DNA of 58,675 bases from Nanohaloarchaea archaeon B1-Br10_U2g1. Lineage in GTDB: Archaea; Nanohalarchaeota; Nanosalinia; Nanosalinales; Nanosalinaceae. Shown here piece after piece: positions 1 to 7,568 of the stretch. The notes below the pieces were generated by a model. It saw only the letters and a program-made list of their open reading frames with translations. It was not told the origin of the DNA and searched no databases. The position numbers and the translations under genes were made by a program. Numbering within the stretch: position 1 is the stretch's first letter; each line of letters opens with the position of its first letter. The stretch lies in assembly GCA_001563875.1 (NCBI GenBank), contig LKMN01000003.1:1-58675 (forward strand). Direction: 5' to 3'.

Positions 1-2
1 AG

Positions 3-815
3 GTTCAGAAAGTTTCAGATATTTACACTGAAGAGAAAGCCGAATCCTACGGACTTGAAGAAGATCAGATAGTAGTGATGATACATTCCGGCTCAAGAGG
101 TCTAGGACATGAAACCTGTACAAAGTACCTTAGAAAGTTTGAGAAGCAGTATCCGGAAATAGCTGAAGAGATACCTGAAAAAAATCTTATGTATGCCCCA
201 CTCAACGACAAGCTAGCGCAAGACTACAAGGAAGCCATGTATGCTGCAGCGAACTACGCTTGGGCAAACAGACAAGCACTAACACAGGCAGTAAGAGACT
301 GTCTAGACCGCATCTTTGATCAACCAGAGGTAGATCTGCTTTACGACGTATGCCATAATATCGCGAAAGAGGAGAGGCATATGGTTGACGGAGAGGAAAA
401 ACAGCTACTTGTACATAGAAAAGGCGCTACTAGAGCCTTCCCCTCAGGGAGGGAGGAGATACCTGAAACCTATAGAAAGATAGGTCAGCCAGTGCTCATA
501 CCTGGAAGCATGGGAACCTCAAGCTATATCCTCTCCGGAGGAAAGAAATCACTAGATATGTCGTTTGGATCGACAGCTCACGGCGCCGGTCGACTAAAAT
601 CCCGGACACAAGCCAAAAAGGACTACTGGGGAGAAGATGTACAGAAGGAGCTTGAACGAAAAGGTATTCTTGTGAAAGCAGCATCAGGATCAACAGTTGC
701 TGAAGAGGCTCCTGGAGTCTACAAAGATATTGATGAAGTAATAAAAGTCTCAGACAGATTAGGAATCGGCGAAAAAGTAGCTAAGACTCTCCCTTTGGTA
801 AACATTAAGGGATAG
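3..815 (+). CDS. rtcB: RNA-splicing ligase RtcB, 3' part (5' end outside window)
   Basis: C-terminal 270 residues of RtcB, the ligase that joins 2',3'-cyclic-phosphate (or 3'-phosphate) and 5'-hydroxyl RNA ends using GTP and Mn2+, mainly to rejoin tRNA exons. The frame is open from base 3, so the gene starts upstream of the window. Visible signatures are HSGSRGLGH (bases 81-107), part of the metal-binding centre, and FGSTAHGAGR, whose histidine (579-581) matches the family's guanylylated residue. It ends in an NIKG tail like the family's usual terminus, so the 3' end looks intact. A T tract and the promoter of the ribosomal cluster follow, so it is a separate transcription unit. Confidence 0.95.
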   Translation, partial: VQKVSDIYTEEKAESYGLEEDQIVVMIHSGSRGLGHETCTKYLRKFEKQYPEIAEEIPEKNLMYAPLNDKLAQDYKEAMYAAANYAWANRQALTQAVRDCLDRIFDQPEVDLLYDVCHNIAKEERHMVDGEEKQLLVHRKGATRAFPSGREEIPETYRKIGQPVLIPGSMGTSSYILSGGKKSLDMSFGSTAHGAGRLKSRTQAKKDYWGEDVQKELERKGILVKAASGSTVAEEAPGVYKDIDEVIKVSDRLGIGEKVAKTLPLVNIKG

Positions 816-834
816 ACTAAAGACAGCTCAGCCC

Positions 835-840
835 TTTTTT
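835..840 (+). terminator. T-tract terminator after rtcB
   Basis: Run of six T after a GC-rich GCTCAGCCC stretch, 20 bases past the rtcB stop and just before the next promoter. Archaeal RNA polymerase commonly terminates at such T tracts. No strong hairpin is evident. Confidence 0.45.
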
Positions 841-864
841 ATGACCCTACTTCACAGGACGCCT

Positions 865-891
865 TATTTATAAAAGTTAGTTTCGACTGTT
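865..891 (+). promoter_or_regulatory. Extended TATA promoter of the uL3 ribosomal cluster
   Basis: TATA box TTTATAAA at 867-874 followed directly by GTTAGTTTCGACTGTT. The 27-base block matches the block at 6652-6678 before uS17 at 23 positions, including GTTTCGA just downstream of the TATA box. Transcription would start near 897, giving a leader of about 75 nt before the uL3 start codon. The GTTTCGA half may be an initiator or operator element; that is inference. Confidence 0.7.
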
Positions 892-897
892 TTGATA

Positions 898-961
898 CTC
901 CCTTGGAATATACTTTTCTTGGGAGACAAGCCCTTTTCTAAACGAAAGGGCCTCTGGGAGG
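898..961 (+). promoter_or_regulatory. Structured leader of the uL3 transcript
   Basis: A hairpin pairs 930-937 (GCCCTTTT) with 944-951 (GAAAGGGC; one T-G pair) around a six-base loop, immediately before the ribosome-binding site GGGAGG (956-961; ATG at 974). A 5'-proximal CTCCC (898-902) can pair with GGGAG at 921-925 or with the GGGAG of the ribosome-binding site at 956-960. This mutually exclusive pairing suggests translational control of the cluster, perhaps by a ribosomal protein. The structure is read by eye; regulation is not shown. Confidence 0.4.
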
Positions 962-973
962 ACTGATAACACT

Positions 974-1945
974 ATGCCAAAGAAAAATAGACCAAGAAGC
1001 GGATCTTTACAGTTTAAGCCCAAGGTTAGAGCTGAAAGGATTTACCCAGACATCTCTAAATGGGAAGAAACAGACGAACAAAAACCGTTAGGCTTCGCAG
1101 GCTACAAAGTAGGAATGACCCGAGTCCTAATGATCGATGATCAAGAAGGCGCAACAAGAGGTCAAGAAGTAGCGGAAGCAGTAACAATACTAGAAGCACC
1201 GCCACTAAGAGTTTACGGAGCACGTTTCTACACAGAAGACCCTAACTCTGGTAAACAGGTCTTCACAGAAGCATGGACAGAAAGTCCTTCCAAAGAACTA
1301 CAAGAGGCAGTCGACATTCCAAAGGACGGAAACCTCGACAACTTCGAAAAAGCAGAAAAACACGCCGACAGACTAAGCGACGTAACACTTCTCGTACATA
1401 CACAGCCACAGCACACCGGACTGTCAACAAGCAAACCGGCAAACTTCGAACTAGGTATCGGAGGAGATATAGAAGACAAGCTTGAGTACGCAGAAGAAAT
1501 GATTGGAAAAGAAATCGAGTTCGGAGACGTATTTGAAGAAGGAGACTACTCCGACGTAATCGCAGTAACGAAAGGAAAAGGATTCGAAGGACCAATAAAG
1601 CGTTACGGAATCAAGAAACTAGACCACAAGACACAGAAGAAACGCCGTAAAGCAGGAAACGTCGGTCCATGGCATCCAGACACACTAAGCTGGAGAGTGC
1701 CATTACCAGGACAACAAGGATTCAACAACCGTACCGAGCTGAACAAGAGAATTCTAGAACACGGAGAAGAGCCAGAAGAAGTTCAGAGAGACGGCGGATT
1801 CAAAGGATACGGAGAAGTCCAGTCTAACTACATACTAATCAAGGGATCGGTTCCAGGACCATCAAAGAGAATAGTCCGATTAAGAACCGCTCTTAGAAAC
1901 GATGAAAACCCAGGCAAACCAGAGATAACACACATCGACCAGTGA
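974..1945 (+). CDS. rpl3: 50S ribosomal protein uL3
   Basis: Large-subunit protein that binds 23S rRNA near the peptidyl-transferase centre and early in assembly. The 323-residue length is usual for archaeal uL3. The start MPKKNRPRSGSLQFKPK is the archaeal N-terminus, and the central loop segment KGKGFEGPIKRYG and the RRKAGNVGPWHP segment reach towards the A-site. It is first in the S10-type operon, with GGGAGG 12 bases before the ATG. uL4 starts 7 bases after its stop. Regulation probably acts through the upstream promoter and leader hairpin, since all following genes are tightly packed. Confidence 0.97.
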   Translation: MPKKNRPRSGSLQFKPKVRAERIYPDISKWEETDEQKPLGFAGYKVGMTRVLMIDDQEGATRGQEVAEAVTILEAPPLRVYGARFYTEDPNSGKQVFTEAWTESPSKELQEAVDIPKDGNLDNFEKAEKHADRLSDVTLLVHTQPQHTGLSTSKPANFELGIGGDIEDKLEYAEEMIGKEIEFGDVFEEGDYSDVIAVTKGKGFEGPIKRYGIKKLDHKTQKKRRKAGNVGPWHPDTLSWRVPLPGQQGFNNRTELNKRILEHGEEPEEVQRDGGFKGYGEVQSNYILIKGSVPGPSKRIVRLRTALRNDENPGKPEITHIDQ

Positions 1946-1952
1946 GAAAAAA

Positions 1953-2711
1953 ATGACAGATCTACCTGAACAGTTCGAAGAAAGAGTAAGACCGGATATT
2001 ATCAAGAGAGCATTCCTCTCAATCCAGTCAAATAAAAGACAATCATACGGCCACGACAAAGAAGCAGGCCTGAAACACGTAACATACTGGAAAAACAGAA
2101 ACAACGCTTACAGAAGCCGTAAGGGAAGAGGAATGTCCCGAGTACCTAGGAAGATAAGCGTAAGAAGAGGAAGTCAGTTGTTCGGACCTGCAGCAGAATC
2201 CCCAGGAACAAGAGGCGGAAGAAGAGCACACGGACCGAAAGCTGAGAAAGAGTTCTCAGAAGACATAAACAACAAAGAGAGAAGAAAAGCAATCCGTTCA
2301 GCACTCGCAGCTTCAACCTATCAAGAAATCGTTTCAGAGAAACATAACTACAACGGAGAACTACCTCTTATAACAGGAGGTCTAGACAGTATCGAAAAGA
2401 CTTCTGAACTAAAAGAGACACTAGAAGAACTAGGACTAGAAGATGAACTAGAAAGAGTAACAGAGAAGAAAGTAAGAGCAGGAAAAGGAACAGGTAGAGG
2501 CAGAAAATACAGCAGGAAAGTAGGTCCTCTAGTAGTAGTTGCTGAAGACAACGGAATAGTTAACGGAGCAAACAACCTTCCCGGAGTAGAAGTCTCGTTA
2601 GTAGATCAGCTAAACGCAGAGAAACTAGCACCAGGAGCACACGCAGGAAGACTTATCGTCTGGGATCAAAAAGCATTAGAAAAACTTGAAGAGGAACAAC
2701 TTTACCTCTAG
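1953..2711 (+). CDS. rpl4: 50S ribosomal protein uL4 (archaeal/eukaryotic type)
   Basis: 252-residue uL4, which lines the peptide exit tunnel through its long internal loop. The loop region carries RKGRGMSRVPRKISVRRGSQ and RGGRRAHGPKAEKE, characteristic of L4e/L1e proteins. A conserved hydrophobic patch GPLVVVAEDNGIVNGANNLPG follows in the C-terminal half. In bacteria uL4 represses its own S10 operon, but nothing here shows that this archaeal protein does so. The end precedes uL23 by a 16-base gap containing the next ribosome-binding site. Confidence 0.96.
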   Translation: MTDLPEQFEERVRPDIIKRAFLSIQSNKRQSYGHDKEAGLKHVTYWKNRNNAYRSRKGRGMSRVPRKISVRRGSQLFGPAAESPGTRGGRRAHGPKAEKEFSEDINNKERRKAIRSALAASTYQEIVSEKHNYNGELPLITGGLDSIEKTSELKETLEELGLEDELERVTEKKVRAGKGTGRGRKYSRKVGPLVVVAEDNGIVNGANNLPGVEVSLVDQLNAEKLAPGAHAGRLIVWDQKALEKLEEEQLYL

Positions 2712-2727
2712 AAAGGTGAATAAAGAA

Positions 2728-2997
2728 ATGGAAGAACATAAGGCACTAAACATAATAGAGAACCCTCACATGACCGAACAAGCAATGGACATGGTAGACA
2801 GAGACAACAAACTAGTACTTATAGTAAATCTCGACGCAAATAAGAACCAAGTAGAAGACGCGGTTGAGAGCTTGTTCAATGTTACGGTTAAAAAAGTAAA
2901 CACCTCGATTACACCACAGGCGAAGAAGAAAGCTTACGTCCAGCTATCTGATTCGGACGATGCAATGGATATCGCCACGAAAATGGGTATGATGTAA
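2728..2997 (+). CDS. rpl23: 50S ribosomal protein uL23
   Basis: 89-residue uL23, located at the exit of the peptide tunnel where SRP and the Sec translocon dock. The usual archaeal core is visible: an N-terminal PHMTEQAMDMVDRDNKLV helix-strand, VDLDAN-like NLDANKNQVEDAVESLF, and KKVNTSITPQAKKKAYVQL. An in-frame upstream ATG (2686) lies inside uL4, but AGGTGA at 2714-2719 positions the ATG at 2728, which also gives the normal family length. The uL2 ATG begins one base after the stop. Confidence 0.95.
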   Translation: MEEHKALNIIENPHMTEQAMDMVDRDNKLVLIVNLDANKNQVEDAVESLFNVTVKKVNTSITPQAKKKAYVQLSDSDDAMDIATKMGMM

Positions 2998-2998
2998 A

Positions 2999-3703
2999 AT
3001 GGGAGGAAAAATACGTACACAAAGAAAGGGTAAAGGCTCTTCGAACTACAAAGCCTCATCTCACAAAGGCAAAGGAGCCGTAGAAACAAAGAACGCAGAA
3101 ATAACAGGAACAGTAGTAGATATAGGTCATGACCCAGCAAGAACAGCTCCTATAGCGAAAGTAGAATACGAAGATGGAGAGACCAGAAACATTCTCGCGC
3201 CAGAAAATCTTGCGGTAGGAGACGAGATACAGATAGGTGTATCAGCACCAATTGAAGAAGGTAATACCCTACCAGTAGGAGAAATCCCTGAAGGAGTACC
3301 AATACACAATATTGAATTACAGCCAGGAGACGGTGGAAGACTTGTTAGAAGTAGCGGAACATACGCATTCGTTGTAACACACGAAAACGATGGCGTAAGA
3401 ATCCGGTTACCAAGTAAAGATTTCAAGAAACTTAACACAAAGTGCAGAGCAACCGTAGGAAAAGTTGGAGCCGGAGGAAGACTAGAGAAACCGTTTGTAA
3501 AAGCAGGAAACAAGCATCACGCAATGAAAGCAAGAGGAAAACAGTATCCGAAAGTTTCAGGAGTAGCAATGAACGCTGTAGACCACCCATTCGGTGGATC
3601 AGCAAAACCAGGAAAAGCAAAAACCGTTTCACGTCACGAATCACCTGGGCGTAAAGTCGGTAACATAGCCGCAAAAAGAAGCGGTAAAAAGAAGAAAGAT
3701 TAG
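2999..3703 (+). CDS. rpl2: 50S ribosomal protein uL2
   Basis: 234-residue uL2, needed for subunit association and peptidyl-transferase structure. The N-terminal GGKIRTQRKGKGS, the SH3-like VEYEDGETRNILAPENL and the C-terminal RGVAMNAVDHPFGG-type segment (GVAMNAVDHPFGG) with its conserved histidine are present. The tail is rich in K and R (AAKRSGKKKKD). It begins one base after the uL23 stop, so the two are translationally coupled. No oddities. Confidence 0.97.
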   Translation: MGGKIRTQRKGKGSSNYKASSHKGKGAVETKNAEITGTVVDIGHDPARTAPIAKVEYEDGETRNILAPENLAVGDEIQIGVSAPIEEGNTLPVGEIPEGVPIHNIELQPGDGGRLVRSSGTYAFVVTHENDGVRIRLPSKDFKKLNTKCRATVGKVGAGGRLEKPFVKAGNKHHAMKARGKQYPKVSGVAMNAVDHPFGGSAKPGKAKTVSRHESPGRKVGNIAAKRSGKKKKD

Positions 3704-3716
3704 GTGAGCAGAAAAA

Positions 3717-4094
3717 ATGAGCGATGAATTCACATTCAGAGGAAAAACAATGGATGAACTGGAAGAGATGAACCTCAACCAGTTCGCAGATCTCCTCAAC
3801 GCAAGAGGAAGAAGAAAAATCAAGAGAGGTCTAAGAGAAAACGAGAAAAAGATTCTCAAAAATCTCAAAGAGAAAGACACAGTAAGAACCCATGAGAGAA
3901 ACATGATAATCGTCCCTGAGATGGTAGGAAAGACCGTTGAAGTATACAACGGCCAAGATTTCGTACCTGTAGAAATAAAAGAGAAAATGCTAGGACATTA
4001 CCTCGGAGAATTCGCAAAAACCCGTAAAAGAGTTTCACACAGCGCACCAGGACTCGGTGCTACAAGAAGCTCACAGCACGTACCTCTCAAGTGA
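3717..4094 (+). CDS. rps19: 30S ribosomal protein uS19
   Basis: 125-residue uS19 of the small-subunit head, contacting uS13 and the A-site tRNA region. The archaeal form has an N-terminal extension with FRGKTMDELEEM before the core. The core has VRTHERNMIIVPEMVGKTV and the signature MLGHYLGEFAKTRKRVSHS. AGGTGA (3702-3707), overlapping the uL2 stop, serves as ribosome-binding site. uL22 follows after five bases. Confidence 0.96.
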   Translation: MSDEFTFRGKTMDELEEMNLNQFADLLNARGRRKIKRGLRENEKKILKNLKEKDTVRTHERNMIIVPEMVGKTVEVYNGQDFVPVEIKEKMLGHYLGEFAKTRKRVSHSAPGLGATRSSQHVPLK

Positions 4095-4099
4095 TATAA

Positions 4100-4516
4100 A
4101 TGCCAGTACAGACAGAAGAACATCAGGCAAAAGCAGTTGGAAACAATCTCAGAGTTTCCTGGAAAGACTGTACAGAAATCGGTCGCTTTATCAAAGGCGA
4201 CTCTGTAGAAAAAGCAGAGGAAAAGCTAGAGAGAGTAATAGAAAAAGAGCTACCTGTACCATACACAAAGTTTGACTCGGATGCAGGACACAAATCAGGT
4301 GGAGGAGCAGGAGGATACCCTGTAAAAGCTTCAGAAGAAGTACTTGACCTTCTAAGAAGTGCGAAATCCAACGCAGAACACGAAGGACTGAATGTTGACA
4401 GCCTTGAAGTACAAAACGTAATAACAAACCAAGGATCAACATTTAGAACACCTAAGAGACACAGAGGCAGAAGCCCTAAAACCGCTCACGTAAACATAAT
4501 TGTAGGAGAACGATAA
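4100..4516 (+). CDS. rpl22: 50S ribosomal protein uL22
   Basis: 138-residue uL22, which has an extended beta hairpin reaching into the exit tunnel. The helical N-terminal part includes QAKAVGNNLRVSWKDCTEI, and the C-terminal hairpin includes TFRTPKRHRGRSPKTAHVNI. The archaeal insertion with a glycine-rich GHKSGGGAGGYP stretch (around residues 64-74) is present. The next ATG (uS3) starts one base after the stop. Confidence 0.95.
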   Translation: MPVQTEEHQAKAVGNNLRVSWKDCTEIGRFIKGDSVEKAEEKLERVIEKELPVPYTKFDSDAGHKSGGGAGGYPVKASEEVLDLLRSAKSNAEHEGLNVDSLEVQNVITNQGSTFRTPKRHRGRSPKTAHVNIIVGER

Positions 4517-4517
4517 T

Positions 4518-5528
4518 ATGCAGGAAAAACAGTTTATACAGGAAGGCGCAAGGAAAGTACGTCTACACGAGAGACTTCAAGAAGAGCTTGAAGGCGCAGG
4601 ATACTCAAACGCTGACATAGTAAGAACCCCTACATCCACAAAGATAGTTATATACGCACAGAGACCAGGACTTGTGATCGGTAGAGGAGGTTCCCGAATT
4701 AAAGAACTAACAAATACTATAGAAAACGTCTTTGACTTTGAGAATCCTCAGATCGAGGTAAACGAAATAGATAACCCTGACGCAAACGCACAGATAGTAG
4801 CACAGTCAATGGCCTCTTGGTTAGAGAAAGGAGGAAGAGCAAAAAGGGTAGGATACACATACCTTAGAAGAGTTAAAGAATCTGGAATTATCGGAGCAGA
4901 AATCGAAGTAACAGGTAAGATCAGCGGAAACCGTGGAAGAACAGAGAAGTTCTCATTCGGATACGTCAAAAGATGTGGGAACACATCAAAAGAGAACGTA
5001 GATAAAGGATACGCATTAGCAAGAACCAAGCCAGGAGCAATTGGAGTAAAGGTCCGGTTGATGAAAGAGATGCCTGATTTCATGCACAGAGACGTAGACG
5101 TGGAGAAAGAGCTGATGCATGAAACAATAAGTTCTGATGAGACACATGAGAAATCAGAGAAGATAGAAATGATTATCGCTGAAGCTGAAAACATGACAGC
5201 AGGAGAGATAGAAAGAGCTATAGAAGAGCTTGAGGGAATCGGTGAAGGAGATGTGTCAACTTCAGAGGTAAGAAAAGTATTCGAGAAAGGTGACCATGAT
5301 ACAGAAGAGAGTGAAGAAACTTCGGAAGAAGTTGAAGAAGAGGAAGTTGAAGAAGAAACAGAAGATACAGAAGCCGATTACGAAGAAATTGTTTCAGGAA
5401 CTATCAGCGATGCAAAAGATGCATTAAATGAACTGGAGAATCCTGACTATGCAGCAGCACTTGAAGCTGAAAAATCAAACAAAGACAGAAAAACTCTAAC
5501 CCAATGGTTAGAGAATAAGAAAGAATAA
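4518..5528 (+). CDS. rps3: 30S ribosomal protein uS3 with acidic linker and extra C-terminal module
   Basis: uS3 forms the mRNA entry channel. Residues 1-200 hold the KH domain (GLVIGRGGSRI, residues 51-61) and the S3 C-terminal domain ending near GVKVRLMKEMPDFMHRD. Beyond this, residues about 200-286 are charged and very acidic (SEETSEEVEEEEVEEE). Residues 287-336 form a compact basic/acidic helical-looking module containing ENPDYAAALEAEK and KDRKTLTQWLENKKE. The same module ends uL24, three ribosomal genes downstream (32 of 50 residues identical). At 336 residues it is much longer than typical uS3 (about 210-230 in bacteria and most archaea). The core call is certain; the tail's function is unknown. 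Confidence 0.96.
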   Translation: MQEKQFIQEGARKVRLHERLQEELEGAGYSNADIVRTPTSTKIVIYAQRPGLVIGRGGSRIKELTNTIENVFDFENPQIEVNEIDNPDANAQIVAQSMASWLEKGGRAKRVGYTYLRRVKESGIIGAEIEVTGKISGNRGRTEKFSFGYVKRCGNTSKENVDKGYALARTKPGAIGVKVRLMKEMPDFMHRDVDVEKELMHETISSDETHEKSEKIEMIIAEAENMTAGEIERAIEELEGIGEGDVSTSEVRKVFEKGDHDTEESEETSEEVEEEEVEEETEDTEADYEEIVSGTISDAKDALNELENPDYAAALEAEKSNKDRKTLTQWLENKKE

Positions 5529-5553
5529 AAACAGAACACTAGGTGTCATAGAT

Positions 5554-5757
5554 ATGGCGATTTTAAGAACAGACGAAGTAAGAAACATGAGCGAAGATGA
5601 ACTCAAAGAAAAAATAAGAGACCTCAAAACAGAGATAATGGAAGAACGAGGTCAGATTGAGACAGGAGGATTCGCTGACAACCCGGGAAGAATCAAAGAG
5701 ATGAAGAGAACAATCGCCCGTATAAAAACAATTCTTAACGAAAGAGGTTCTGAATAG
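5554..5757 (+). CDS. rpl29: 50S ribosomal protein uL29
   Basis: 67-residue two-helix uL29, which sits next to uL23 at the tunnel exit and contributes to the SRP docking site. Family features are MAILRTDEVRNMSEDELKEK at the start and the basic RIKEMKRTIARIKTILNER second helix. It follows uS3 after 25 bases with AGGTG (5542-5546) upstream, and the aIF1 gene begins 6 bases after its stop. Confidence 0.94.
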   Translation: MAILRTDEVRNMSEDELKEKIRDLKTEIMEERGQIETGGFADNPGRIKEMKRTIARIKTILNERGSE

Positions 5758-5763
5758 ATACTA

Positions 5764-6075
5764 ATGGCTGAAACTACTTGTCAAAAATGCGGAATGCCTG
5801 AAGACCTGTGCGTATGTGATGACATCGCACGGGACGAACAGAAGATAACAGTTAAAATCGATACAAGAACTTTCAACAAGGAAATGACCGTTATAGAAGG
5901 TCTTTCCGAGGACGTTGATATAGACACACTTTCTTCCACACTCAAGTCTAAACTTGCATGCGGCGGAACAGCTAAGAATGGCCAGATACAGCTCCAAGGA
6001 AACCATATCCGAAGGATCAAAGAAGTTCTGTCCGATGAAGGTTTCGACAGAAACCAGATAGAAGTAAAGAACTAA
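5764..6075 (+). CDS. Translation initiation factor aIF1 (SUI1 family)
   Basis: 103-residue aIF1, which binds the small subunit near the P site and monitors start-codon selection. The SUI1 fold is recognisable from KITVKIDTRTFNKEMTVIEGL, then KLACGGTAKNGQIQLQGNH, the conserved GG-rich turn. The N-terminus has CQKCGMPEDLCVCD, a CxxC/CxC metal-knuckle-like pattern common in archaeal aIF1. In many archaea the RNase P protein Rpp29 gene follows at this place; here an acetyltransferase gene does instead. Confidence 0.94.
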   Translation: MAETTCQKCGMPEDLCVCDDIARDEQKITVKIDTRTFNKEMTVIEGLSEDVDIDTLSSTLKSKLACGGTAKNGQIQLQGNHIRRIKEVLSDEGFDRNQIEVKN

Positions 6076-6114
6076 AGGAGAAAAATTAAACATCTCCCTT
6101 AGCTATCCTTTATT

Positions 6115-6648
6115 ATGCCAGGAGCATTATTTCTTGAAGACGACAAAGTCAATCTTAGAACTATTGAGGAGGAAGACTTAGAGTTTCTAAGAGATAATAT
6201 AAACAGTCCTAGAATTCGTACATTTCTAACTGTAAGAAAGCCTCAAAATATGAGCCAACAAAAAAGTTTTTACGAAGAGGTTATCAGCGGTGAAGAAGAT
6301 GTGCACCTGGCAGTATGTGATGACGAAGATATAGTAGGAATCATCTCTCTGGAAGAAGACAGGAAAGATGTCGGTGTAGCGAAAATAGGTATCTGGATAG
6401 GGAAAGATTACCAAGGAAACGGTTATGGTACAGAGGCAGCAGAACTCATAACAGATTACGGTTTCAGCACCTTAGACTATCACAGAGTTATGGCCCAGGC
6501 TTATGAATCCAATAAGGCGTCACAGAGAATATGGGAGAAGCTTGGATTCACCAAGGAAGGAGAGCTACGCGAACAGATCTACAGAAACGGTAACCGGGAG
6601 AACGCATATGTTTATGGAGTTCTAAAAAGAGAGTGGCTGGAAGAGTAA
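6115..6648 (+). CDS. GNAT-family N-acetyltransferase (RimJ/RimL type)
   Basis: 177-residue GNAT domain of the RimJ/RimL class, enzymes that transfer acetyl from acetyl-CoA to an amino group, often the N-terminus of ribosomal proteins. Family features are VNLRTIEEEDLEFLRD at the start, IGIWIGKDYQGNGYGTEAAE (residues 92-111; Q/GxGxG/A acetyl-CoA loop) and YHRVMAQAYESNKASQRIWEKLGF. It interrupts the ribosomal operon between aIF1 and uS17. An AAATTAAAC stretch about 27 bases before the ATG may be its own TATA box, giving a leaderless message. The substrate is unknown; modification of a ribosomal protein is an inference from position. Confidence 0.88.
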   Translation: MPGALFLEDDKVNLRTIEEEDLEFLRDNINSPRIRTFLTVRKPQNMSQQKSFYEEVISGEEDVHLAVCDDEDIVGIISLEEDRKDVGVAKIGIWIGKDYQGNGYGTEAAELITDYGFSTLDYHRVMAQAYESNKASQRIWEKLGFTKEGELREQIYRNGNRENAYVYGVLKREWLEE

Positions 6649-6651
6649 CCC

Positions 6652-6678
6652 TATTTATAAAACTTGGTTTCGATTATT
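6652..6678 (+). promoter_or_regulatory. Internal ribosomal promoter before uS17, copy of the uL3 promoter
   Basis: TATA box TTTATAAA (6654-6661) followed by GGTTTCGAT. The block is 23/27 identical to 865-891. It lies directly after the GNAT stop codon and would drive uS17 and the genes downstream, restarting the cluster after the inserted gene. The predicted start of transcription is near 6682. Confidence 0.7.
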
Positions 6679-6867
6679 GTCTTGTCCGCTTGAAGTCGGA
6701 CTTTGAGCCTGACAGCCTTTTGTCTTGGTTGTAGGTTAGAAGGGTTCGATACTTCAGGCATTGGAGAAAAACCTCGTATTAAGTCTGAGTTGTTTTTCCA
6801 TGTGCCTGTTGTCAAGTGGTTTAAAAGATTTACATACGATTTGAAGACTACGAAGAAGGTGTTGACC
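6679..6867 (+). promoter_or_regulatory. Long untranslated leader before uS17
   Basis: About 185 bases between the promoter and the uS17 start with no convincing gene. Small hairpins are visible: GTCCG (6684-6688) with CGGAC (6697-6701), and GAAG (6739-6742) with CTTC (6752-6755) around GGTTCGATA. The base composition is more T/G-rich than the surrounding A-rich coding strand, consistent with non-coding sequence. It could be a regulatory leader or contain a small RNA. I could not match it to tRNA, RNase P RNA or SRP RNA. Confidence 0.4.
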
Positions 6868-7170
6868 TTGGCAAAACAAGAACAAGAAGAGGAAAAAATT
6901 GAACAGTCGACAAGCATAGAGTTCCCGACTAGAGGCAGTACTTTCGTCGGAACCGTCGAATCAACAAAGATGGAGAAATCAGCAACGGTAAGATGGGAGT
7001 ACAGTCAGAAAGTACCGAAATACGAGAGATTCGAAAGAAGAAACACAAAAATAACCACTCACGTCCCTGAAGATCTAGAAGTGGAAGAAGGAGACAGAGT
7101 CAGAGTTGCCGAGACAAGACCTATCTCAAAAACCAAAAGCTCCGTAATAACAGAGGTTCTACAGAAATGA
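6868..7170 (+). CDS. rps17: 30S ribosomal protein uS17
   Basis: 100-residue uS17, a primary 16S rRNA binder of the OB fold. Core motifs are RGSTFVGTVESTKMEKSATVRWE and KITTHVPEDLEVEEGDRVRVAETRPISKTKSS. The frame is open back to 6703, but the upstream part has no resemblance to uS17. The TTG at 6868 is preceded by AAGGTG six bases upstream and gives the family's normal archaeal length, so I take TTG as start. The stop overlaps the uL14 start (ATGA). Confidence 0.92.
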   Translation: MAKQEQEEEKIEQSTSIEFPTRGSTFVGTVESTKMEKSATVRWEYSQKVPKYERFERRNTKITTHVPEDLEVEEGDRVRVAETRPISKTKSSVITEVLQK

Positions 7171-7565
7171 AGCCAATAGGTTCCAGCATTACAAGAACAC
7201 TGGATATCGGTGCAGAGCTAACATGCGCAGACAACTCCGGAGCAAAGAAGCTGAAAATCATCGGAGTAAAAGCACGGCAAGGAAGAAGAAGCCGCAGAAA
7301 CTCTGCAGGAATCGGAGACGTAGTAATGGTAAAAATACTTAGAGGAGATCAAGAAGTCAAAAACCAGGTCTTTGAAGCAGTAATCGTGAGACAAGCAAAG
7401 GAGTTCGAAAGACCGAACGGACTAAGAGTAAACTTCGAGGACAACGCAGCAGTGCTAGTAGAAGAAAACGGTCTTCCAAAAGGATCAGTAACACGAGGAC
7501 CAATTGCAAAAGAAGTAGTAGAAAGATACTCCCCAATCGGGAAAATCGCATCACAGGTGGTATAG
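7167..7565 (+). CDS. rpl14: 50S ribosomal protein uL14
   Basis: 132-residue uL14 at the subunit interface, binding 23S rRNA next to uL3 and eL24-like proteins. The strongly conserved LTCADNSGAKKLKIIGVK, the basic GRRSRRNSAGIGDVV, and NAAVLVEENGLPKGSVTRGPIAKE are all present. Its ATG overlaps the uS17 stop by four bases, which implies translational coupling. No unusual features. Confidence 0.97.
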   Translation: MKPIGSSITRTLDIGAELTCADNSGAKKLKIIGVKARQGRRSRRNSAGIGDVVMVKILRGDQEVKNQVFEAVIVRQAKEFERPNGLRVNFEDNAAVLVEENGLPKGSVTRGPIAKEVVERYSPIGKIASQVV

Positions 7566-7568
7566 AAA

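Noticed and set aside
6739-6755. T-loop-like GGTTCGATA, possible tRNA fragment
   Set aside because: No acceptor or anticodon stems can be drawn around it; only a four-base hairpin is present.
6703-6867. N-terminal extension of uS17 back to 6703
   Set aside because: The added residues (MSLTAFCLGCRLEGFD...) match no ribosomal protein, the composition is not acidic, and AAGGTG before TTG 6868 fits the normal start.
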